Assembly: GCA_900555805.1 (NCBI GenBank)
Contig: USMJ01000015.1
Span: forward strand, 1-11,033
Length of the DNA: 11,033 bases
Direction: 5' to 3'
Origin: an uncultured Oscillospiraceae bacterium
GTDB lineage: Bacteria; Bacillota; Clostridia; Oscillospirales; Acutalibacteraceae
A program made the position numbers and the translations under genes. How positions within the stretch are numbered: the first letter of the stretch is position 1; every line of letters begins with the position of its first letter. The notes beneath the pieces are model-generated. The model saw only the letters and a list, made by a program, of their open reading frames with translations, did not search any database and was not told where the DNA came from. Positions 5,929 through 11,033 of the stretch are shown one piece after another.

Positions 5929-7093
5929 TCGCAAGGACTTTCTGCGCCATTATCTTCGCTCTTCTCGCGGCGGCGGGGGCTGTTTCCTCCTTGACGGTCT
6001 TAACCGCGTCCTTGAGAAGCTTGCCTGCGCCCTTGAAAGTGTCTTTGAACGCCGTCTTGGTTTCTTCGTCTATGCCTTTCCAAGCTTTAACCGCTCCGCC
6101 GACAGCCGGAACGATATTCTTGGCGAAGTCCATAAGGCATATTTCACCCGTGGCGTCGATTATCTTGCTTATGACCTTATCGACAACCGCGCTCTGTTCG
6201 TCGTTGACCCTTGAGATTATCTCCATAAGTCCGAGGTCAGTCAGCTGCGCCATTTTGGTCAGTCCCTGTTTTGTTTCAAGCTCACTGCCCGAAACCTGCC
6301 ATGTCGCCATATCATGCTGAAGTGCGCCGAGGTGTCTTGTGCTTCTGATAACGGAATAGTCGTCGTCATGAGCAAGGAGCATACCGACCATTGATGAGTC
6401 GGGAACAAAATGTCTGTATTTCGGAAGTATCTCGCGGTATGCGTCGGTCGCGTAGAGACTGTAGTCAACAAATCCGGGACCGTCGTTATTGTAGAGATAT
6501 TTAATCCGGGAACGGACTTCCTCCGAGCAGTTAAGCGCGGCGTACAAAGCGACATTTCCGCCCTTTGAGTGACCGCAGACTATGATGTCACCGTCGAACT
6601 TCTCCGCCGCCTGTTCGAGATAATCGACAGCGAGCTGATGTGACGGGATCCCCTTTCTGACATAAAGGTCGATGTCCTCTTTCCAGCCTGCGAGCGTGTC
6701 GTCCGTGCCTCTGAACGGAATTGCGAGCGTACCGTCGGGCAAAATGAACGTCGCGGCGGCAAACTGGACGGCCGGTTCGGTGTCAAAGACCGCCTGACAA
6801 GCGGCGACCTTCATCTCGGCGTAGCGTCTGTGTCGGGACATTTCCATGAGCTTGATGCTCGGCGTTTTGGTGATCATGAGGCCGAGTGCCTTGTGTTTGT
6901 GGCCCATGTAGTTGAACATATCGTTGCAGACCTCGCCGAAGCCTTTCGGCTCATCGTCGAAGCTCGGCGAAACGACTTTCTCCAGAGGCATATAGAACAC
7001 CTCGCAGAGGGCGACGTTGTCGGCGTCGCAGAACGGCATTTCGGTGAACGAAATATCGCCGTATTTGCTGATGAATTCTTCTGTACCTGCCAT
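5921..7093 (-). CDS. DUF2974/Mbeg1-like alpha/beta hydrolase
   Basis: A 390-residue protein resembling the lipase-like DUF2974 family. FRGTDDT at 127-133 is the segment before the nucleophile, typical of lipase folds. GHSKGGN at 174-180 is the nucleophile elbow GxSxG, with Ser176 as the likely catalytic serine. The catalytic Asp and His may be Asp232 and His260 (in VPDSS and LQHDMATW), which is inference. Residues from about 300 to 390 form a Lys/Ala-rich helical extension beyond the hydrolase core. There is no signal peptide, so it is probably cytoplasmic. The substrate is unknown. The ATG has a modest GGGG-type ribosome binding site eight bases upstream. It has its own promoter and terminator and appears monocistronic. 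Confidence 0.85.
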   Translation of the reverse strand: MAGTEEFISKYGDISFTEMPFCDADNVALCEVFYMPLEKVVSPSFDDEPKGFGEVCNDMFNYMGHKHKALGLMITKTPSIKLMEMSRHRRYAEMKVAACQAVFDTEPAVQFAAATFILPDGTLAIPFRGTDDTLAGWKEDIDLYVRKGIPSHQLAVDYLEQAAEKFDGDIIVCGHSKGGNVALYAALNCSEEVRSRIKYLYNNDGPGFVDYSLYATDAYREILPKYRHFVPDSSMVGMLLAHDDDYSVIRSTRHLGALQHDMATWQVSGSELETKQGLTKMAQLTDLGLMEIISRVNDEQSAVVDKVISKIIDATGEICLMDFAKNIVPAVGGAVKAWKGIDEETKTAFKDTFKGAGKLLKDAVKTVKEETAPAAARRAKIMAQKVLANA

Positions 7094-7127
7094 AAAAATT
7101 TCCCCTTTTCGTTAAAATCTGTTTATT

Positions 7128-7156
7128 ATTTTAACACGCATTTCATCGGGTGTCAA
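7128..7156 (-). promoter_or_regulatory. Sigma-A-type promoter of the hydrolase gene
   Basis: TTGACA (7151-7156), a 17-base spacer and TAAAAT (7128-7133) with TGT before it. The leader is about 27 bases. Copy B of the intergenic repeat begins nine bases upstream of the -35. Confidence 0.85.
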
Positions 7157-7165
7157 CAATCATAT

Positions 7166-7187
7166 GGGGTACGGGTAAGCGAGTGCT
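7166..7187 (+). repeat. Intergenic repeat, copy B
   Basis: The segment reads GGGGTAC-GGGT-AAGCGAGTGCT and matches copy A (896-917) at 19 of 22 positions. A 12-base core GGTACGGGTAAG also occurs on the minus strand at 9068-9079. Confidence 0.55.
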
Positions 7188-7289
7188 GTGGGGAGGCTTG
7201 TGGGCGGTGGGAAAGTGAGAGCGAGTTGAAAGTTTTGAAATCAATCCTTTCTTTGATAACCCTCATATAGAAGTTTAAACAAGTACAGC

Positions 7290-7321
7290 ACACATATGTG
7301 TTATTTATCAACATATGTGTT
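7290..7321. promoter_or_regulatory. Tandem operator-like palindromes before the XRE regulator
   Basis: ACACATATGTGT (7290-7301) is a perfect palindrome. AACATATGTGTT (7310-7321) repeats ACATATGTGTT 19 bp further on and holds the palindromic core ACATATGT. Such paired sites in front of an XRE gene are typical of autoregulation; binding by this protein is inference. I could not place the -35 and -10 boxes with confidence. Confidence 0.65.
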
Positions 7322-7369
7322 CAAAAAATGTTTGTTTCCATCATAAACTATTTGTTGAGGTGATATTAA

Positions 7370-7603
7370 ATGTTCGTCGCAACGCTTGACGCAGAAAAGG
7401 TCGGAAAAACAATAGCATATTTCAGAAACGAAAAAGGAATTTCACAGGAAGTTTTAAGCGGACTCGCCGATATCGGAAGAAGTCATTTGAGCGCAATAGA
7501 AAGAGGAGAGCGTAAGCCCACTCTTGAAACGCTCTACCGTATATGCACGGCGTTAAATATAAAAATGAGTACCTTTATGCTTAAACTTGAGGAAATTCTT
7601 TGA
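7370..7603 (+). CDS. Small XRE-family (Cro/CI-type) transcriptional regulator
   Basis: A 77-residue protein that is almost wholly one HTH_3/XRE domain. Helix-turn-helix residues lie at about 24-46: ISQEVLSGLADIGRSHLSAI, with the family's typical IERGERKPTLETLYRICTALNI following. There is no second domain for ligand sensing or oligomerisation, as in small Cro-like or plasmid/phage-type repressors, although many chromosomal ones are similar. The ATG has GAGGTGA seven bases upstream. It is transcribed alone on the plus strand and converges on the AI-2E gene. The tandem palindromes at 7290-7321 suggest it controls itself. No toxin gene or other partner adjoins it, so its wider targets are unknown. 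Confidence 0.93.
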   Translation: MFVATLDAEKVGKTIAYFRNEKGISQEVLSGLADIGRSHLSAIERGERKPTLETLYRICTALNIKMSTFMLKLEEIL

Positions 7604-7614
7604 CAGATAGTCAA

Positions 7615-7647
7615 AACGCACCCCTGCAAGACTTGCAGGGGTGCGTT
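7615..7647. terminator. Bidirectional terminator between convergent genes
   Basis: A perfect 16-bp inverted repeat, AACGCACCCCTGCAAG (7615-7630) and CTTGCAGGGGTGCGTT (7632-7647), separated by one base. In practice the loop will open to about five bases. It begins 12 bases after the XRE stop and 32 bases beyond the AI-2E stop. The T-tract is better on the minus strand (GCGTTTTG). Confidence 0.85.
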
Positions 7648-7678
7648 ACATTACAGCATATTATACTATTGTATTATC

Positions 7679-9007
7679 TCACTGTGCGGATTCGGGGTTC
7701 GCTTTTGCGTTCACGGATTCACCGCTTTCCGATTCGGCTTTATCTTCTTCGCCGTTCTTATTATCCGTTCCGTCCGCATCTTTACCGTCCGTGTTCTCTC
7801 CGTCGGGCTTTGTTTCTTTCTCCTCCCCTGTTTTCCAAAGGTGGATTATTCCCTCGTCGTTGAGGAGCTTTATCATGATTATCATTATCGGCATGATGAA
7901 CATTCCGAGGAAGCCGAACAGCTTAAGTCCGACGAACATTCCGATTATCGTCACGAACGGCGGCAGGCCGAGCTGACCCGCGACGAGCTTCGGCTCGATA
8001 ACCTGTCTGATGACCGATATCGCTATATATATAACGATAAGTCCGATGGCCATTCCGATCTGACCTTTGAACAGCGAATAGACCGCCCACGGGATTATGA
8101 CCGTGCCTGTTCCGAGGACGGGGAGAATATCGACTATCGCCGTGATCGCCGCTATTATCACGATATACGACGACTTGTAGACGCCGATAAGTTTAAGCAC
8201 CGTCAAGCCTATGAGCATTTCGCTGAAGGTTATGAGAATTATTAAGGCGTACGCGCGAAGCATCTTCGAGAATGTATTTCTCAGAAGAGATCTGGCTCTC
8301 GATATATCCCTGCGTCTCTTTTCCGAAAGCTGGTTCTTGACGAAGTTCTTGAATGTGTCGAAGTCGGCGGTCAAGAAGCAGCTCGCTATCAGCGTGATAA
8401 GGAAAGACGTGAGTATGCTCGGGATCTGTTTCGCCGTCGAAATAACGCTTGTCAGCGGCGTTTTTATCCATGAGAAGTCGAAGTTGAACGAGCTTGCGGC
8501 GGTGTTCGCGGCGTCGGTTGCTGCCTTTGCGGCTTCTGCCGCCTGCTGCTGGGCCTCGCCTGAAAGGGCGGTCGAAATTCCGTCGAACAGCTCTCTTATG
8601 TTCTTGGCCAAAATTGTCGAGACCGCGCTCGGGAGCTTTCTGACAAGATTTATGCTCCAATCCTCAAGCTGCAAGATCAGATGGTCGGTGTCCTCAAACA
8701 GATTTCCGAGATAGGCTATGAAGTCTTTCAGATAGTTCGCCGCGCTGACGCCTATACCGACGACGAGGGCGACGACTATAAGAAGCAAAAGCATAACGCA
8801 TATCACCGAAGCTATGCCCTTTTTGATAGGCGTTTTTCTCGCTATCGCGTTGACCGGCCTTTGCAAAAGCAGGGCTGTGATGAACGCAATGACTATCGGC
8901 AGAAACAGCCACAGCGCATACTTGCAGAAAAGATAAAAAATAGCAAGTATGATCGCGTAATACGCGAAGTTGATTATCATTTCTCTTTTTCTTTCCACAC
9001 CTGTCAT
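7679..9007 (-). CDS. AI-2E family (UPF0118, YtvI-like) membrane protein
   Basis: A 442-residue polytopic membrane protein. Two N-terminal helices lie at about 13-48, a third at 65-88, then a soluble region to about 190, followed by hydrophobic segments from about 195 to 385. The family hallmarks DILPVLGTG (293-301) and IEPKLVAGQLGLPP (337-350) are both present. Members have been assigned varied roles, including export of small molecules, Na+/H+ exchange and sporulation (YtvI), so the name does not prove AI-2 transport. Odd features are an Ala/Gln-rich stretch at 150-172 and a charged, low-complexity C-terminal tail from about 394 rich in Glu, Asp, Lys and Gly. The ATG has AAGGAG ten bases upstream. 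It seems monocistronic and diverges from the homoserine dehydrogenase gene. Confidence 0.92.
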   Translation of the reverse strand: MTGVERKREMIINFAYYAIILAIFYLFCKYALWLFLPIVIAFITALLLQRPVNAIARKTPIKKGIASVICVMLLLLIVVALVVGIGVSAANYLKDFIAYLGNLFEDTDHLILQLEDWSINLVRKLPSAVSTILAKNIRELFDGISTALSGEAQQQAAEAAKAATDAANTAASSFNFDFSWIKTPLTSVISTAKQIPSILTSFLITLIASCFLTADFDTFKNFVKNQLSEKRRRDISRARSLLRNTFSKMLRAYALIILITFSEMLIGLTVLKLIGVYKSSYIVIIAAITAIVDILPVLGTGTVIIPWAVYSLFKGQIGMAIGLIVIYIAISVIRQVIEPKLVAGQLGLPPFVTIIGMFVGLKLFGFLGMFIMPIMIIMIKLLNDEGIIHLWKTGEEKETKPDGENTDGKDADGTDNKNGEEDKAESESGESVNAKANPESAQ

Positions 9008-9067
9008 GTAAAATATACTCCTTAGTGTTATTTATCTTTCGGGCAGTCGCTTCCGACAAGCATACAA

Positions 9068-9079
9068 CTTACCCGTACC
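9068..9079 (-). repeat. Intergenic repeat core, copy C
   Basis: GGTACGGGTAAG on the minus strand matches copy B exactly over 12 bases, and similarity continues weakly into ATGCT. It lies in the spacer between the divergent AI-2E and homoserine dehydrogenase genes. Confidence 0.4.
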
Positions 9080-9080
9080 G

Positions 9081-9110
9081 ATTATAATTATATTTTAACT
9101 CATAATGCAT
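9081..9110 (-). promoter_or_regulatory. Possible promoter of the AI-2E family gene
   Basis: Two overlapping-phase TATAAT hexamers stand in tandem on the minus strand (9081-9086 and 9087-9092). The best -35 candidate, TTAAAT at about 9111-9116, is poor, so only the -10 is persuasive. An AATGCATATT element (9104-9113), like those at the importer promoter, lies upstream. Confidence 0.4.
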
Positions 9111-9159
9111 ATTTAAGCAACACAATTACAAAAAATCGTCAAAAAAAGTGAATTGGCTC

Positions 9160-9188
9160 TTTTTTTTAGCATAAAAATGTGTTATGAT
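9160..9188 (+). promoter_or_regulatory. Probable promoter of homoserine dehydrogenase
   Basis: TATGAT (9183-9188) is preceded by TGT, an extended -10, and a T-tract (TTTTTT, 9160-9165) stands 17 bases upstream as a weak -35. A-tracts at 9129-9147 may serve as an UP-like element. Transcription would start near 9195, which leaves about 28 bases of leader and no space for a T-box or riboswitch. Confidence 0.55.
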
Positions 9189-9222
9189 AGCTTGGATATT
9201 TTTCAAACAGGAGATGTATAAA

Positions 9223-10431
9223 ATGTATATTGCCGTTATGGGCTACGGTACGGTGGGCGCCGGCGTAGTCAAAGTTCTCAAAATGAACCGTGACCACATC
9301 GCAAGAAAATCAAGGCACGGCGCGATCGACGTCAAACACATACTCGAAATCAGAGACGTCACCGACGAAAATTCACATCTCGTCACCAAAAATTTCGAAG
9401 ACATACTGAATGATAAAGAGGTACACGTCGTAGTCGAAACTATGGGCGGAATTCATCCCGCGTTCGATTTTGTTTCGGCGTGTCTGAAAGCCGGAAAAAG
9501 CGTAGTCACCTCAAACAAGGAGCTTGTCGCCGAAAAGGGACTTGAGCTGCTCATGCTCGCGAGGGCGAATCAGGTCAACTTCGCTTTCGAAGCCTCGGTC
9601 GCGGGCGGAATCCCCATAATCAGACCGCTTTGGGGCTCGCTCAACGGAAACATAATCGAAGAGGTCGCAGGAATAATCAACGGAACGACCAACTTCATTC
9701 TCACGAAGATGATAAACGAGAATATGTCATACCGGGACGCACTTAAAATCGCGCAGGAAAAAGGCTACGCCGAGAAAGACCCGACAGCCGACGTCGAGGG
9801 ACTTGACGCCTGCCGAAAGATATGCATACTCAGCGCTCTCGCTTTCGGAAAACACGTTCACCCGAGACAGGTCTACACCGAGGGCATTTCGAAGCTTGAG
9901 CTTAAGGATACGGAATACGCAAGCAAGCTCGGCTATGTCATAAAGCTTTTGGGCAGATCGAAGCGTATCGGCGATCAGATATGCGTCACGGTATCGCCAT
10001 GCCTTATCAAAAAAGAAAGTCTCGTCGCCCATGTTGATGACGTCAACAACGCGGTTCTCGTCAGAGCCAACGCTGTCGGCGAGATCATGATGTACGGTCC
10101 GGGAGCAGGCATGATGCCGACGGCGTCGGCGGTCGTAGGCGACGTCATCGACTGCTGCAACCACTATCTGCGGCCGAAGTTCTTCGGCTGGTCGGAGGAC
10201 GCAGGCGACGGCTTCATCAAGGATCATCTTGACGCAGAGACGAGCCTGTTCATCAGAGTTTCCGCCGACGCCGACAAGGATAAGATCAGGTCGGAGTTCG
10301 GCGATGTCAAGCTCATCGAAAAGGAAGATATCGCGTTCATCACGCCCATGGGAACGGAGAGAGATCTTCGCATAAAGGCGGAAAAGCTCGGATGCGAGAT
10401 AAAGTCGGTCATAAATGTGACGGATTATTAA
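9223..10431 (+). CDS. hom: Homoserine dehydrogenase
   Basis: A 402-residue cytoplasmic enzyme that reduces aspartate semialdehyde to homoserine with NAD(P)H, the branch towards threonine and methionine. The dinucleotide-binding loop GYGTVG is at 7-12. The catalytic domain holds TSNKELVA (Lys99), EASVAGGIPIIRPL at 123-136 and GIINGTTNFIL at 150-160. Glu184, Asp190, Asp195 and Lys199 match the spacing of the known active-site residues. A C-terminal ACT-like domain spans about 338-402 and would allow threonine feedback. The ATG at 9223 is preferred to the in-frame ATG at 9184, because AGGAG (9209-9213) lies nine bases before it, GYGTVG then sits at its usual place, and the earlier ATG overlaps the -10 box. 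No thrB or thrC adjoins it. Confidence 0.96.
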   Translation: MYIAVMGYGTVGAGVVKVLKMNRDHIARKSRHGAIDVKHILEIRDVTDENSHLVTKNFEDILNDKEVHVVVETMGGIHPAFDFVSACLKAGKSVVTSNKELVAEKGLELLMLARANQVNFAFEASVAGGIPIIRPLWGSLNGNIIEEVAGIINGTTNFILTKMINENMSYRDALKIAQEKGYAEKDPTADVEGLDACRKICILSALAFGKHVHPRQVYTEGISKLELKDTEYASKLGYVIKLLGRSKRIGDQICVTVSPCLIKKESLVAHVDDVNNAVLVRANAVGEIMMYGPGAGMMPTASAVVGDVIDCCNHYLRPKFFGWSEDAGDGFIKDHLDAETSLFIRVSADADKDKIRSEFGDVKLIEKEDIAFITPMGTERDLRIKAEKLGCEIKSVINVTDY

Positions 10432-10457
10432 GAGCAAATTTTAGGTATAGTTTAATG

Positions 10458-10489
10458 CGGCTTGCGTTTGCAAGCCGTGTTTTGGTTTG
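10458..10489 (+). terminator. Terminator of homoserine dehydrogenase
   Basis: CGGCTTGC (10458-10465) and GCAAGCCG (10470-10477) form an 8-bp stem with a GTTT loop, followed by the T-rich tail TGTTTTGGTTT. It lies 26 bases after the stop. The convergent GNAT gene may also end here, but its minus-strand tail is poor. Confidence 0.82.
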
Positions 10490-10519
10490 GAGATTGTGGG
10501 GTGCGGCGTATATTCTCTC

Positions 10520-10978
10520 CTACCCTCCCCTAACCATCCGATAAAACACTCCGTCCCCCGCCGAGGTCGTCTGATGTATAGGCTCGCCCGAAATATGAAA
10601 GCCTGCCTTTTCATAGCATCTGACGGCTCTTGTGTTCCATGTTCTGACTTCAAGATACAACGGCTTTTCGGGGAACAACAGCTTCGCTATTTCACACGCC
10701 GTCTGAGTCATTTGCCTACCGTAGCCTTTACCGCAAAGGTCGGGATCAACGCCTATTCCGAAGAACACCTCGGTTTCCTCTTCATACAGATTTATAAATC
10801 CTACCAAGGTTTCACCGTCATAAAATGAATAGAAGTTATTTTTGGGATTGGCGAAGCCTGTTCCCTTCTTCTTCTGTTCGGCGTAGGCTTCATTGTTATA
10901 TATTGCATATTCGCCGCTGTATCTCCATGCGGTGATAATATGCTTTTCGTTCTCTGTTGTTTTGTGATATTTCAGCAT
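10520..10978 (-). CDS. GNAT-family N-acetyltransferase
   Basis: A 152-residue cytoplasmic enzyme of normal length for a single GNAT domain. The acetyl-CoA pyrophosphate loop is CGKGYG at 82-87 after the strand FFGIGVDP (72-79). Motif B is YLEVRTWNTRAVRCYEKAGF at 108-127, where Asn115, Ala118, Tyr122 and GF are the conserved positions. The acceptor substrate is unknown; GNATs of this type act on proteins, amino acids or small molecules. The ATG (10976-10978) has no clear ribosome binding site, and a possible -10 box ends two bases before it, so the message may be nearly leaderless or start at a promoter beyond the edge. It converges on homoserine dehydrogenase. Confidence 0.9.
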   Translation of the reverse strand: MLKYHKTTENEKHIITAWRYSGEYAIYNNEAYAEQKKKGTGFANPKNNFYSFYDGETLVGFINLYEEETEVFFGIGVDPDLCGKGYGRQMTQTACEIAKLLFPEKPLYLEVRTWNTRAVRCYEKAGFHISGEPIHQTTSAGDGVFYRMVRGG

Positions 10979-10980
10979 TT

Positions 10981-11010
10981 TATATACCCGATTTCGTTTT
11001 TTTGAATCAA
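10981..11010 (-). promoter_or_regulatory. Possible promoter of the GNAT gene
   Basis: TTGATT (11005-11010), an 18-base spacer and TATATA (10981-10986) lie on the minus strand directly between the edge hairpin and the ATG. Transcription from it would start at or just inside the ATG. Confidence 0.4.
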
Positions 11011-11033
11011 AACCACCGGTTCAACCGGTGGTT
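11011..11033 (-). terminator. Hairpin at the right edge, probable terminator of a neighbour
   Basis: AACCACCGG (11011-11019) and CCGGTGGTT (11025-11033) form a 9-bp stem with a five-base loop. On the minus strand it is followed by TTGATTC, which extends the GGTT end into a short T-rich tail. It would end a minus-strand gene lying to the right of the window. The stem may extend past the edge. Confidence 0.6.

Noticed and set aside
7370..9007. Toxin-antitoxin or quorum-sensing pair formed by the XRE and AI-2E genes
   Set aside because: The genes converge and are separated by a terminator, and neither encodes a toxin. AI-2E membership alone does not show quorum sensing.
9184..9222. N-terminal extension of homoserine dehydrogenase from the ATG at 9184
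   Set aside because: The extra 13 residues have no ribosome binding site, the ATG overlaps the probable -10 box, and the ATG at 9223 has a good AGGAG and family-typical position.
9008..9222. T-box or riboswitch upstream of homoserine dehydrogenase
   Set aside because: The likely transcript leader is only about 28 bases, and I see no T-box motif or anti-terminator fold.
9727..10437. 236-codon open frame on the minus strand inside hom
   Set aside because: It lies antisense to a clear homoserine dehydrogenase gene, has no recognisable domain, and is explained by codon bias of the real gene.

Overview
The window looks like chromosomal DNA of a Gram-positive Clostridia member, probably an Oscillospirales/Ruminococcaceae-type gut anaerobe. 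The grounds are sigma-A-type promoters with TTGACA/TATAAT-like boxes and TGn extensions, strong AGGAGG ribosome binding sites, TTG and GTG starts, AT-rich spacers, a lipoprotein solute-binding protein, and a NuoF-GltD-type FAD oxidoreductase of a kind common in anaerobic Firmicutes. The taxonomy is inference; no rRNA or other marker is present.

Layout from left to right. (1) Positions 1-727, minus strand: the N-terminal part of an iron-sulfur/FAD oxidoreductase that runs off the left edge, with a good promoter. (2) 1048-3041, minus: a two-gene operon with an ATGA stop/start overlap, encoding a membrane-anchored zinc-ribbon/TPR-like protein (TTG start) and a small polytopic membrane protein; I recognise neither family. 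(3) 3260-5628, minus: a complete polar amino acid ABC importer in the order binding protein, permease, ATPase, with a consensus promoter, a hairpin between the first two genes, and a terminator. (4) 5921-7093, minus: a DUF2974/Mbeg1-like alpha/beta hydrolase. (5) 7370-7603, plus: a small XRE-type regulator behind two palindromes that look like its own operator. (6) 7679-9007, minus: an AI-2E family (UPF0118) membrane protein, convergent with the regulator and separated from it by a perfect 16-bp hairpin. (7) 9223-10431, plus: homoserine dehydrogenase with a C-terminal ACT domain, on the route to threonine and methionine. (8) 10520-10978, minus: a GNAT acetyltransferase. A hairpin at the right edge probably terminates a neighbour outside the window.

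Most genes or operons have their own promoter and hairpin terminator, so this is largely a series of independent housekeeping and transport units. I see no tRNA, rRNA, CRISPR array, insertion sequence, phage gene or recognisable defence system. The least explained parts are the zinc-ribbon/TPR plus membrane protein pair, a cluster of ATGCAT-centred palindromes around the importer promoter (two of them 42 bp apart, four helical turns), and a diverged intergenic repeat (GGGGTAC...AAGCGAGTGCT). None of these amounts to a demonstrated new system; they are the best candidates for follow-up.
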